Shown in pieces: positions 39,619 to 48,052 of a stretch of DNA of 64,000 nt. The stretch spans positions 2,170,001-2,234,000 of the forward strand of contig NZ_CP040020.1 of assembly GCF_005280295.1 (NCBI RefSeq). The letters are read 5' to 3'. Below the pieces are notes generated by a model. That model was not told the DNA's origin and searched no databases. It worked only from the letters and a program-made list of their open reading frames with translations. The translations under genes and the position numbers were made by a program. The stretch is from Brevibacterium sp. CS2. Lineage in GTDB: Bacteria > Actinomycetota > Actinomycetes > Actinomycetales > Brevibacteriaceae. Every line of letters begins with the position of its first letter. Positions within the stretch are counted from its first letter, which is position 1.

Positions 39619-39649
39619 GGCCGCTCGGCGGCGGCCCAGCTCCCGTGCT

Positions 39650-39676
39650 CCGGCCGAGGTCCCGCACCTCGGCCGG
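39650..39676. terminator. Bidirectional terminator after ocd
   Basis: CCGGCCGAGGT and ACCTCGGCCGG, 11-bp stem around CCCGC, between converging genes. Confidence 0.7.
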
Positions 39677-39682
39677 GGCACC

Positions 39683-40384
39683 TCAGCGGCGGGTGATCCG
39701 CAGGTAGGTCGTGGCCCTGACCTGCCGCGTGTAGCGCGAGGCCGGCCGCTCGACCTCCAGCCCCGCATCGGTGAGCTCGCTGGTCACCGTGTCCAGCAAT
39801 GCGGTGTCCTCGACCCCCTCGATCGACACGAGCGGGTAGGCCCGCACCTCCTTCGCCACACGGGCGAGCTCGAGGAGCGAGGCGACGTGGAAGTCCGCGT
39901 CGAACATCCCCGCGTAGGTGAAGAGCAGGTGGCTGCTCACCGCGAGGTCGAAGGCGTCGTCGGAGAACGGCAGGTGCGGCAGCGTCGCATCGATGTAGTG
40001 CGCCGGACGGGCGTTGAAGTCGTCGAGGAACTGCTGCGCGGAGTGCACGCGTGCCCGGTAGAGCTCCTCGCCGGTGCCGGACTGCTGCCAGTCGAGGCGC
40101 TCGCCGTGGGTGCGGGCGAAGTCGGCCCAGCGCTCCACCTCGTGCGCCACCCGGTCCGCGAGCAGGTGGCGGTCTCCGCCGTAGAGCGGGTCGATCGCGA
40201 AGGATTCGATGCCGCGGGCCGCGAGCTCCGCCGGAGCGCTCGCGGATCCGCCCGGACAGTCGAGGACGCACTTCCCTGCGAGGTCGTCGATGTCGAGGTC
40301 GAACATCGCGATGTACTCCTCGAGCGACCGGGCGGTCACGAGGACGTCGGACATCTGCAAGGGTTCTGTGTCGTATTCGCTCAC
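39683..40384 (-). CDS. Class I SAM-dependent methyltransferase
   Basis: 233 aa. Motif I VLDCPGGSASAPAELAARG, acidic end of strand 2 in SFAIDPLY, motif IV-like PFSDDAFDLAVSSHLLFTYAGMFD. Small-molecule methyltransferase fold; the substrate is unknown. Stands alone between the broken ocd gene and the DeoR regulator; no partner gene suggests a pathway. Confidence 0.82.
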   Translation of the reverse strand: MSEYDTEPLQMSDVLVTARSLEEYIAMFDLDIDDLAGKCVLDCPGGSASAPAELAARGIESFAIDPLYGGDRHLLADRVAHEVERWADFARTHGERLDWQQSGTGEELYRARVHSAQQFLDDFNARPAHYIDATLPHLPFSDDAFDLAVSSHLLFTYAGMFDADFHVASLLELARVAKEVRAYPLVSIEGVEDTALLDTVTSELTDAGLEVERPASRYTRQVRATTYLRITRR

Positions 40385-40431
40385 GTGTGGAGCCTAGCGG
40401 AGGAGCGGCACCTGAGCGGAGGTGAGGTGCG

Positions 40432-41211
40432 TCACGCCGTCTGTGTGGCCGGGTGGAGCACCTCGACCCCGGCCTCCCGGTACTCCTCGAGGAGCGCGGG
40501 ATCGCACTCATCGGTGACGAGGGTCCATCCGTGGGGCAGACGAGCCCAGGCCGGCACGCTGCGCGGGGCGAGCTTCGCGGCGTCGGCGAGGACGACGGTG
40601 CGCCGCGAGCGGGCCGCGACGCGTTCCTTCGTGTACGCCTCGTCCACGGTGGGCTCGCCGACCCCGCAGGCCGGGTCGACGGCGTCGGCACCGAGGAACG
40701 CGAGGTCGAAGGAGAAGCGGTCGATGCCCTCGAGCGCGAGCGCCCCGGTGGTGCCGTGGCTGCCGGCGGACAGGCGCCCACCGATGAGCTGCACGTCGAC
40801 CCGGGGTTCCGCGGCGAGCGCGAGCGCGATCTCGAGCCCGCGCGTGACCACGGTGAGCTCCTGATCGCGTGCCAAGGACTCGACGAGCTGAGCGGTGGTG
40901 GAGCCGGCATCGACGAAGATCGTCGCCCCGGCCGGCACGAGCGCGGCCGCGATCCGGCCGATCGCCGCCTTCGCCGAGGTGCGCGCCGCTATCCGCTCGG
41001 CGAGCCCGCGCTCCCGGAACGGCGCCACCGAGGTCGCCCCGCCGTAGGTGCGGGCCAGCCGGCCGGAGCGCTCGAGCGCGGCGAGGTCGCGACGGATCGT
41101 CGACTCCGACACCCCGGCGTGCACGGCGAGGTCCTCGACGCGGTCGGTGCCGGAGCGCACGAGGCGCAGCAGCCGGTCGCGGCGCTCGCGGGTGGCCGAA
41201 CGGGAGGTCAT
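40432..41211 (-). CDS. DeoR/GlpR-family regulator of the tetronate operon
   Basis: 259 aa. N-terminal winged HTH RLLRLVRSGTDRVEDLAVHAGVSESTIRRDLAAL; C-terminal DeoRC sensor domain (FVDAGSTTAQLVESL; DLAFLGADAVDP; KERVAARSRRTVVLADAAKL). Last gene of the transporter-kinase-PdxA2 operon (16 nt after pdxA2), so it likely represses that operon in response to a phosphorylated intermediate. Confidence 0.93.
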   Translation of the reverse strand: MTSRSATRERRDRLLRLVRSGTDRVEDLAVHAGVSESTIRRDLAALERSGRLARTYGGATSVAPFRERGLAERIAARTSAKAAIGRIAAALVPAGATIFVDAGSTTAQLVESLARDQELTVVTRGLEIALALAAEPRVDVQLIGGRLSAGSHGTTGALALEGIDRFSFDLAFLGADAVDPACGVGEPTVDEAYTKERVAARSRRTVVLADAAKLAPRSVPAWARLPHGWTLVTDECDPALLEEYREAGVEVLHPATQTA

Positions 41212-41227
41212 CGGGGCCGTCCTGCGG

Positions 41228-42289
41228 TCACCGGGGGAGGTATTCGGCGCGGATGCCGTCGACGTAGGGCGCGTAGCCGACGGCGGCCCGGTAGGCCGAG
41301 CGCATGGTGCCGGGATCCGCCGTGCCGGTGCCGGCGATGTCGAAGGCGGTTCCGTGGTCCACCGAGGTGCGGAGGATCGGCAGGCCGACGGTGACGCTGA
41401 TGGTGCCGTCGAAGTCGAAGGTCTTCGTCGCGATGTGCCCCTGGTCGTGGTACTGGGACAGGATCCCGTCGTAGCGGCCCTGCAGGCCGTGGTGGAACAC
41501 CGAGTCCGCGGGGATCGGGCCGGCGACCTCGAGGCCCTGGGAGTGCACCCGGTCGACGGCGGGGGTGAGGATCTCGATCTCCTCGTCGCCGAACGCGCCG
41601 TTCTCCCCGGCGTGCGGGTTGATCGCGGCGGTGGCCAGCCGGGGGTTCGCCACCCCGTAGACCTCGAGCGCGCGGTGGGCGCGGAGGATCGAGTCGACCT
41701 GGGTGTCGACGGTGATCGCGTCGAGGGCCTTCCGCAGCGCCATGTGGCGGGTGGCGAAGAACACCTGGAGGCGGTGACCGGGCACGTGCGTGTTCTCCAC
41801 GACGAACATCGTGTCCTGCTTGGTCACGCCGGTGAGCTCACCGAGCATCTCGGTGTGCCCGAGGTGCTCCGAGCCGGTCTTCCACACCGCCTCCTTGTTG
41901 ATCGGCCCGGTGACGATGCCGGCGACCTGCTGAGCCATCGCGGCCTGCGTGGCGACCTCGATCGCGGTGACCGCCGCGCGCCCGGCGCGCTCGTCGACCC
42001 GGCCCCATGCGGGCAGGTCGGAGCCGAGCACGCCGATGTCGAACACGTCGATGACGCCCTCACCGGCCGACGGCGTGTCCCAGGAGGAGACGGCGCGCAC
42101 CTCGGCGTCGAGCCCGAGCACCTGCACGGCCTTCTCCATCACCGCGAGGTCGGCCACGGCGATGCCGTGCTGGCTCGTGTCGCCGGAGAACTCGTGGAGG
42201 ACGGCGGCGGTGATCTCCGGGCCGATGCCGACGGGATCGCCGACGGTGACTGCGAGGGTGGGGGCGGCGGAGGAGGCGGAAGCGGTCAT
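41228..42289 (-). CDS. pdxA2: 4-phospho-tetronate dehydrogenase, PdxA2-type
   Basis: 353 aa, PdxA family: AVTVGDPVGIGPEI, VTGPINKEAVW, FFATRHMALRKAL, NPHAGENGAFGDEE, YHDQGHIATKTFDFDG. The zinc ligands (His in ATRHM, the central and the YHDQGH histidine) are visible. True PdxA belongs to vitamin B6 synthesis in proteobacteria, but next to a DUF1537 kinase and transporter this copy matches PdxA2, oxidising 4-phospho-D-threonate or 4-phospho-D-erythronate. Overlaps the kinase by 4 nt. Confidence 0.9.
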   Translation of the reverse strand: MTASASSAAPTLAVTVGDPVGIGPEITAAVLHEFSGDTSQHGIAVADLAVMEKAVQVLGLDAEVRAVSSWDTPSAGEGVIDVFDIGVLGSDLPAWGRVDERAGRAAVTAIEVATQAAMAQQVAGIVTGPINKEAVWKTGSEHLGHTEMLGELTGVTKQDTMFVVENTHVPGHRLQVFFATRHMALRKALDAITVDTQVDSILRAHRALEVYGVANPRLATAAINPHAGENGAFGDEEIEILTPAVDRVHSQGLEVAGPIPADSVFHHGLQGRYDGILSQYHDQGHIATKTFDFDGTISVTVGLPILRTSVDHGTAFDIAGTGTADPGTMRSAYRAAVGYAPYVDGIRAEYLPR

Positions 42290-43695
42290 GGGGTGTCCTT
42301 TCGAGCCGGGCTGTCAGGGGCTGGGCGTCGAGCGGTGGTCTGCGCGGCGCGGGACTGGAGGAGGCGGGTGCGCATCCGCACCATGCCGGAGAGGTGGTCG
42401 AGGCAGGCGAGCGCGGTCCCGGCATCGCCGACGAGCCCGCCCTTGGTGACGATCGGCAATCCGGCCCACGGTCCGCCGACGAGCGCGCCGGCGGCGGCGA
42501 GCGGCACGACCTCCTCGTCGATCTCCATGCCGACGGCGCCGAGCGCCGCGAGCACGCTCGTGGTGATGTCGCCGCCGGTGGTGTAGAGGCCGCCGATCGC
42601 GGGGCCGGGTCCGGCGTCGGTGGCCGGCCCGTCGTGGGTGGAGACGGCGTGCGCGGAGACCACACGGGCGGCGATCCGGCCGAGCGCCTCGGGCAGGGCG
42701 TCGGACTCCGCGTCGCTGAGCTCGCGCACGTCCTCGGGGTGGACGACGGAGGCGAGGAGCACGATCTCCCCGGCCCGCGCCCGGCGCACTGCGGCGCTGA
42801 CCTCGGCCGCGGTCGCCTCGACATCGGGCACGGCGGAGTCCTCGGCCCGGGGCACGGGCCGCACGATGGTGGTCGGGCGCTCGCCGAGCACCCGCTGGAG
42901 CTGGGCCTGGGTGAGCTCGGTGGCGGAGCCGGCGATCGCGAGCAGCGGGGGAGCTCCAGCGGCACCCTGGGCGCCCATCGCCCGGGCGATCGCGAGCGAG
43001 CCCGGCCCGGGATCGATGCCCACCCACATGACCTCGGGGTCGGCCTCGACGGCGGCCTTAGCGACATCGCGCAGGTGGGCCTCGGTGAGGGCGTCGGCGA
43101 TGATGACGTCGGGATCCTCGCTGAGCAGGGTGCGGATCCGGTCGACGAGCGCGGAGCGCGGGCCGGTGACGGCGGCGAGGTCGATGCCGAGCGTGGACAG
43201 GTGCGTGTCCTTCCGCAGCGCCTCGGCGACCGAGGAGCTCGTCATCGGGGAGCGGACGTCGTGGGCGAGCTCGGTGTGCTCGAGCCGGGTCCCGCCGAGC
43301 AGCTGGAGGCCGTGCACGGTCTGCCGGTCGGCCGTGGGGAAGGCCGGCATGCACAGTCCCACCGCGCGGCGGCCGCGGGCGCGCACCCCGGTGATGACCG
43401 CCTCGGCCTCGGCCCCGAAGTTCCCGCGCAGGGTGGAGTCGGCGCGCGAGCACACGAGGTCGGCAGGCCAGCCGGCGTCGAGCACCGCGGTGACGGCCGC
43501 GGCGGCGCGTTCGGCCGGGAGGTGGCGGGAGTCGGTGGTGACGACGAGCGCGTCGTAGGCGTCGAGGTGGGTGCCGATCTCCGATGCCGAAGCGTCCGCC
43601 CGCAGGGTGGCCGCGCGCAGACCCGACCGGGTGAAGCCCGCCGCGCAGCCGTTCCCGCCGGTGAGGTCGTCGGCGACGATGAGGATGCGGGTCAT
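42286..43695 (-). CDS. DUF1537 four-carbon acid sugar kinase
   Basis: 469 aa. N-terminal ADDLTGGNGCAAGF (family ADDLTGA-D-A) and SRADSTLRGNFG (substrate loop), C-terminal nucleotide domain with IVTKGGLVGDAGT. Phosphorylates a tetronate (D-threonate or D-erythronate) at O4 before PdxA2. ADDLTGGN instead of ADDLTGA/SD is a slight variant. Coupled by 4-nt overlap to pdxA2; 4 nt after the transporter stop. Confidence 0.9.
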   Translation of the reverse strand: MTRILIVADDLTGGNGCAAGFTRSGLRAATLRADASASEIGTHLDAYDALVVTTDSRHLPAERAAAAVTAVLDAGWPADLVCSRADSTLRGNFGAEAEAVITGVRARGRRAVGLCMPAFPTADRQTVHGLQLLGGTRLEHTELAHDVRSPMTSSSVAEALRKDTHLSTLGIDLAAVTGPRSALVDRIRTLLSEDPDVIIADALTEAHLRDVAKAAVEADPEVMWVGIDPGPGSLAIARAMGAQGAAGAPPLLAIAGSATELTQAQLQRVLGERPTTIVRPVPRAEDSAVPDVEATAAEVSAAVRRARAGEIVLLASVVHPEDVRELSDAESDALPEALGRIAARVVSAHAVSTHDGPATDAGPGPAIGGLYTTGGDITTSVLAALGAVGMEIDEEVVPLAAAGALVGGPWAGLPIVTKGGLVGDAGTALACLDHLSGMVRMRTRLLQSRAAQTTARRPAPDSPARKDTP

Positions 43696-43699
43696 CGCA

Positions 43700-45169
43700 T
43701 CAGCCGATGATGAGGTTGGCGATGAACAGCAGCGGGATGCTGCCGGCCCACACGGCGGTGGTGATGCCCGACCAGCCCTTGAGGGCGGCGGTCCCGTCGA
43801 GGCCGGTGAAGCGGGTGACGACCCAGAAGTACGAGTCGTTGAAGTAGCTGAACACCATCGAGCCGCACACGCAGGCCATCGCCGCCATGAGCGGGGAGAT
43901 GCCGAGGGTGCCGACGAGCGGGGCGGTGACCGAGGCGGCGGTGATCATCGCGACGGTGCCGGAGCCCTGCGCCACGCGGACGAGCGAGGCGATGATGAAC
44001 GGCACGATGAACGCCGGCAGGGGCAGGGTGGACACGGCCTCGGCGAGCGCATCGCCCACGCCGGAGTCGCGCAGCACCTGGCCGAAGCCGCCGCCGGCGC
44101 CGGTGATGAGAAGGATGAGTCCGGCGGACTCGGCGGCCTGGGCGAGCCAGGAGTGGACCTTCGTGCGCGGCGTCCAGCGGGGGAGGAGCACGTAGACGGC
44201 GAGGATGATGCCGATGACTAGGGCGATGACGGGGTTGCCGAGGAACAGGAACGGCACGACCCAGCCGGAGGCCTCGTACTCCTCGGCGTTGATCTGGCCG
44301 GTGGCGTTCTTGTCGATCGCGGCGGTCACGGTGTTGAGGACGATGAGGAGCAGCGGGAGGAGCAGCGGCAGGGAGCCGATGAACGCGTTGATGCGGTGGG
44401 GCTTCTTCCCGGCCGGGGTCTCGCCGAGGAAGTCCTCGGCGCGGTAGGTCTGGATCGTGTCGAGCTTCGAGTGGACGTCCTCGCCGCCGGATTCGGCGAG
44501 CGCGAGGTCGTGGTCGGCGCCGTAGACTTCGGCGGCGACCTCGTCGTTGAGGTGGGCCTCGAGCTTGGGGCCCATCCACTTGGCGTAGAACACGACGACG
44601 GGCAGGAGGATGACGGTGAAGATCAGGCCGGTGAGGATGACGGCGCCGAGGTCCGCGCCGAGCAGGCCGGACACGGCGAGCGGGCCGGGGGTTGGGGGCA
44701 CCATGTGGTGGGTGAGCGTCATGCCGCAGCCGAGCGCGAGGCACAGGGTGACGTAGCCGCCGCGCTTGACGCGCGCGATCGAGCGGGCGAGCGGGTTCAT
44801 GATGACGAAGCCGGAGTCGCAGAACACCGGGATCGACACGAGCGAGCCGACCGTGCCCATGGCCCAGGGCTCCTTGCCCTTGCCGAAGCCGCGGAGGAAG
44901 GCGCGGGCGAGCGCGTCGGCGGCGCCGGAGACCTCGAGGATCTTGCCGACGGCCACGCCGAGGCCGATCACGATGCCGATGCTCGCGAGCGTGCTGCCGA
45001 AGCCGGTGGTGACGGAGTCGATGACGCCGAGGATCTCCTGACCGGCGACGAGGCCGGTGACGAGGGCGGCGATGAGCAGGGCGACGAACGCGTCGAGGCG
45101 GGTGCGCAGCACGAGGACGACGATGGTCGCGATGCCGAGCACGAGGGCGAGAATCAGCCGCACATCCAT
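43700..45169 (-). CDS. GntP-family sugar-acid/H+ symporter
   Basis: 489 aa with about 12 membrane spans. GntP features: SIGIVIGLGVAVGKILEVSGAAD, VSIPVFCDSGFVIMNPLARSIAR, THHMVPPTPGPLAVSGLLGADLG. A 90-residue central hydrophilic part (PKLEAHLND..PAGKKPHRI). First gene of the tetronate operon, so the substrate is probably threonate or erythronate rather than gluconate. Confidence 0.92.
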   Translation of the reverse strand: MDVRLILALVLGIATIVVLVLRTRLDAFVALLIAALVTGLVAGQEILGVIDSVTTGFGSTLASIGIVIGLGVAVGKILEVSGAADALARAFLRGFGKGKEPWAMGTVGSLVSIPVFCDSGFVIMNPLARSIARVKRGGYVTLCLALGCGMTLTHHMVPPTPGPLAVSGLLGADLGAVILTGLIFTVILLPVVVFYAKWMGPKLEAHLNDEVAAEVYGADHDLALAESGGEDVHSKLDTIQTYRAEDFLGETPAGKKPHRINAFIGSLPLLLPLLLIVLNTVTAAIDKNATGQINAEEYEASGWVVPFLFLGNPVIALVIGIILAVYVLLPRWTPRTKVHSWLAQAAESAGLILLITGAGGGFGQVLRDSGVGDALAEAVSTLPLPAFIVPFIIASLVRVAQGSGTVAMITAASVTAPLVGTLGISPLMAAMACVCGSMVFSYFNDSYFWVVTRFTGLDGTAALKGWSGITTAVWAGSIPLLFIANLIIG

Positions 45170-45414
45170 GGGCGGTCTCCTTGGGTCGAGAGATGATCGA
45201 ACTGCGCAGGTTTGCTGAGTGAATCATGCACCTTCTCTGTGTGACCGCACAAGAGGACGGGGAGCGCAGGGGCTGCCAGTAGCGGCACAGATCAACGTAT
45301 CTGCAGATGAGGGTAGGTGCATGTGCCCTGTGGTCCGCTAGCTTCGAGTCGGGTGCCGAGGGCTCGTCCGCAGCGCGTGCACCGTCAACTCCGCTCTGCC
45401 GATTCGAGGTCATC

Positions 45415-46937
45415 ATGTCCCGCAGCCGTCCTTCCGCCCCGTTCTCCGTCCCCGCGCTCAGCGCGCTCAGCGCGCTCGCACTCTCCTCTGCCGCAGTCCC
45501 GCCGCCGGCCGCTGCGGCCGCTCCCGCGGATCCTGACCGGGGTGCTGCCGAGTACACGCTCACCCTCCTCGACCCGACCGACGGGGTGATGAGCACAGCG
45601 CGCAGGGGATCAGCGAGTCCGGCGAGGTCATCGGTCTCCAGCGCCCGACGAAGAAGGCGCAGCCGCAGGAGACCGTGCTGTGGCGGGCCGGTGAGGCGAC
45701 GGGGGAGGCCCTGGGCCAGTACCAGGGCACCTCGCAGTTCTCCCGCCCCTTCGACATCAGTGATGCGCGCACCGCGGTAGGGGAGGCGTTCGACGACGCA
45801 GGATCCTCGGTGCCTGTGCTGTGGGCCGATGGGGCCGCACCGGTGCGTGCGCACGACAGCTCGGGATTTGCGGTCGACATCGCGAACTCGGGCACGATCG
45901 TCGTGCAGACGGCCGAGGGTGCCTTCCGCGGGCGGCCCGATGCGCTCGAGCCGCTGCCCGCCCCGGCCGCCGAGGAGCCCGGGTCCGAGGTGACGCGGGT
46001 GCGGGTGACCGCGCTCGCCGAGGACGGTTCCGCGGTCGGCACCGCGACGATCGAGGAGGCCCACGGCGATCACTCCCACGGGGTGCGCCGCGCGGTCGTG
46101 TGGGACGGCGATACCCCGACGCTGCTCGAGGAGCCGGCCGAACACGTCTCCGCGGACCCGGCCGGGATCGCGGGCGCGGACGTCGTGGTCGGCTCTGCCC
46201 GGATCGACCGGGTGGAAACCGCCTACGTCTGGCGCGAAGGGCGGGCCGAGGCGCTCGCCACGACCCCAGTGGCTGAGTACCCGCACACCAAGGCCGCGGC
46301 GGTGAACACGCAGGGGCAGGCCGTCGGGTACGCCTCCCGCTACGCCGGCAATACGAGCTTCGGCGGGTCGGCGCTCCTGTGGGACGGCGGTGGAGTCACC
46401 GCCCTCGACTCCGTGGTCGACCTCCCGGAGGGCGTGATGCTGCGGGAAGCCCGTGACATCAACGAGGCAGGCCAGATCGTCGGGACCGCGGAGACCCCCG
46501 ACGGTGCCCGTGGATATGTGCTCACCCCTACGGCCGGGGAGCCGACGGGGGAGCCGACTCCGACCGAGGAGCCTTCAGCGGAGCCGACGCCTGCTCCGAG
46601 CGAGGAGCCGAGCGAGGGGTCGAGTGATGGCCCGACCGGGGAGCCGACTGCTCCCGAGCCCACCGATCGCCCGAGCGGTGATCCGACCGAGGCCCCGGAC
46701 TCGACCCCGTCGGTGTCGCCGTCGCCCGACGCCCAGCCCACGCATACGGACTCTCCCACCGCGCCGGGCGGACGCGAGGATGATTCCACCGACGACAGTG
46801 CCTCCGGGCCCGGTCGTGGCGACTCGCCCGGTTCGCTGCCGCGCACCGGCACCCAGGTGCTCGGGCTCCTCGGGATCGGCGCAGTTCTCGTGTCGGTCGG
46901 TGCCGTCGCCGTGCTGCGCGTGCGCCGTCGCGGCTGA
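45415..46937 (+). pseudogene. LPXTG surface protein with a frameshift in a GC dinucleotide run
   Basis: The start ATG 45415 opens a signal peptide (SVPALSALSALALSSAAVPPPAAAAA) and the mature start TLTLLDPTDGVMSTA. At 45598-45603 (GCGCGC) the frame is lost; removing one GC restores GISESGEVIGLQRPTKK and continues to 46937. The ~300-residue body has repeated NxxGxxVGxA-type motifs (VNTQGQAVGYAS; INEAGQIVGTAE), like HAF-repeat extracellular proteins, followed by a Pro/Glu/Ser/Thr stalk (PTGEPTPTEEP repeats) and the sorting signal LPRTGTQVLGLLG-TM-RVRRRG. Either a pseudogene, a phase-variable gene, or a sequencing error. The rest is intact. Confidence 0.8.
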
Positions 46938-46973
46938 GGCGTACCCGGCGCGGTGCCGCGTATCCTGGGAACG

Positions 46974-47951
46974 ATGAACACCGACCCCGCTCCCCACCTC
47001 GCGCGTGCCCGCGTGCGCGCCGCCGTCGACCGGCTCTACCAAGCCGACTCCCAGCGCTGGGAGGTGGCGTGCCAGCGAGTGATCCGCTTCCTCGAGGGGA
47101 TCACCGAGAGCATGGAGCTCGCTGACCGCTCCCGGATCGTCGTCGACGGCTACCGGATCAAGGAGCCCATGCGGACGCTGGAGAAGGTGCTCAAGAAGTC
47201 CGAGGGCCAGGCGCTGCCGAGCGAGCCCGGGGAGATCGTGGAGATGATCTCCGACCTCGCCGGGGTCAAGGTGCTATGCAAGTCCTCCCGCGACCTCGAG
47301 GCCTTCGTCGACGTGCTCCGCGCGGAGATGGGCCGGGCCGGTCGGTTCGAGGTCGTCGAGCCGGTGAAGAACTACCACCTCGACCCGAAGCCGAGCGGGT
47401 ACCGCGCCTTCCATGCGGTGCTCGGCGCGGAGGACTCCAAGGCGCAGCACCCCGTGCGGGTGGAGATCCAGGTGCGCACCCGGCTCCAGGACGCCTGGGG
47501 CGAGCTCACGCACGACGACCTCTACAAGCCCGGCGGACCGCTGTCGCCGAGTGATTTCCACACGCAGGTCGCGGCCTCGATGGCCAACCTCCTGTCCGAG
47601 GTCGACCGGCTCGCGGACCTGCTCGCCCAGGACATCGAGCAGACCTCGCGCGGGGATGCGCAGGACGGCGAGGGCGAGACGCAGGCCGGCGACCTGCTGC
47701 GCGTCACCGTGACGCGCACCGGTCCGGGCTATGCGATCGCCGAGGACGAGCTCGGCCGGCGCGGCCTCATCCGCGCCCGTGACGTCCGGCTGCTCGCCGA
47801 GGTCACGGGAGCTGCGGAGAAGTCGGGGGAGAACCGCAAGCAGATCAAGGTCTCCGATCTCGTCAAGGTGGGCGACGAGCTGCCGGCCGCGGAGGTCGAG
47901 TTCAAGGGCAACCGCTACTTCGCGCCGGTCGAGTTCGCCGAGCGCGGGTAG
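46974..47951 (+). CDS. RelA/SpoT-domain protein with S1-like C-terminus
   Basis: 325 aa. The pppGpp-synthetase-like nucleotidyltransferase core spans residues ~30-210: VVDGYRIKEPMRTLEKVLKK, MISDLAGVKVLCKSSRDLEAF, NYHLDPKPSGYRAFHAVL, VRVEIQVRTRLQDAWGELTHDD, with the D and E catalytic positions present. Residues ~225-320 (LLRVTVTRTGPGYAIAEDELGRRGLIRARD; VKVGDELPAAEVEF) look like a S1/OB-type RNA-binding fold. No HD hydrolase, TGS or ACT domain. Probably a small alarmone synthetase variant. TATCCT is 7 nt before the ATG (46961-46966), suggesting a leaderless mRNA. Confidence 0.8.
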   Translation: MNTDPAPHLARARVRAAVDRLYQADSQRWEVACQRVIRFLEGITESMELADRSRIVVDGYRIKEPMRTLEKVLKKSEGQALPSEPGEIVEMISDLAGVKVLCKSSRDLEAFVDVLRAEMGRAGRFEVVEPVKNYHLDPKPSGYRAFHAVLGAEDSKAQHPVRVEIQVRTRLQDAWGELTHDDLYKPGGPLSPSDFHTQVAASMANLLSEVDRLADLLAQDIEQTSRGDAQDGEGETQAGDLLRVTVTRTGPGYAIAEDELGRRGLIRARDVRLLAEVTGAAEKSGENRKQIKVSDLVKVGDELPAAEVEFKGNRYFAPVEFAERG

Positions 47952-47957
47952 GGAGCG

Positions 47958-47996
47958 GCGGGGACGTCCCCGCTGTGACGCGTCCCCGCTGTGACG
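47958..47996. repeat. Palindrome and tandem 16-nt duplication before tRNA-Ala(CGC)
   Basis: GCGGGGACGTCCCCGC (47958-47973) is a perfect 16-nt palindrome, probably the terminator of the RelA/SpoT-domain gene. CGTCCCCGCTGTGACG occurs twice in tandem (47965-47980, 47981-47996). Confidence 0.6.
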
Positions 47997-48021
47997 CAGA
48001 GTTCCGAGGCCGATCCGCCGA

Positions 48022-48052
48022 TTGTGAAACCGGGCCTTGGGTTTGCTACAGT
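48022..48052 (+). promoter_or_regulatory. Promoter of tRNA-Ala(CGC)
   Basis: TTGTGA (48022-48027) and TACAGT (48047-48052), 19-nt spacer, ending 11 nt before the mature tRNA. It resembles the promoter of the other tRNA-Ala in the window. Confidence 0.5.

Noticed and set aside
41228-42289. pdxA as a vitamin B6 biosynthetic gene
   Set aside because: It lies in an operon with a DUF1537 kinase, GntP transporter and DeoR, and actinobacteria usually make PLP by PdxS/PdxT; this context indicates PdxA2.
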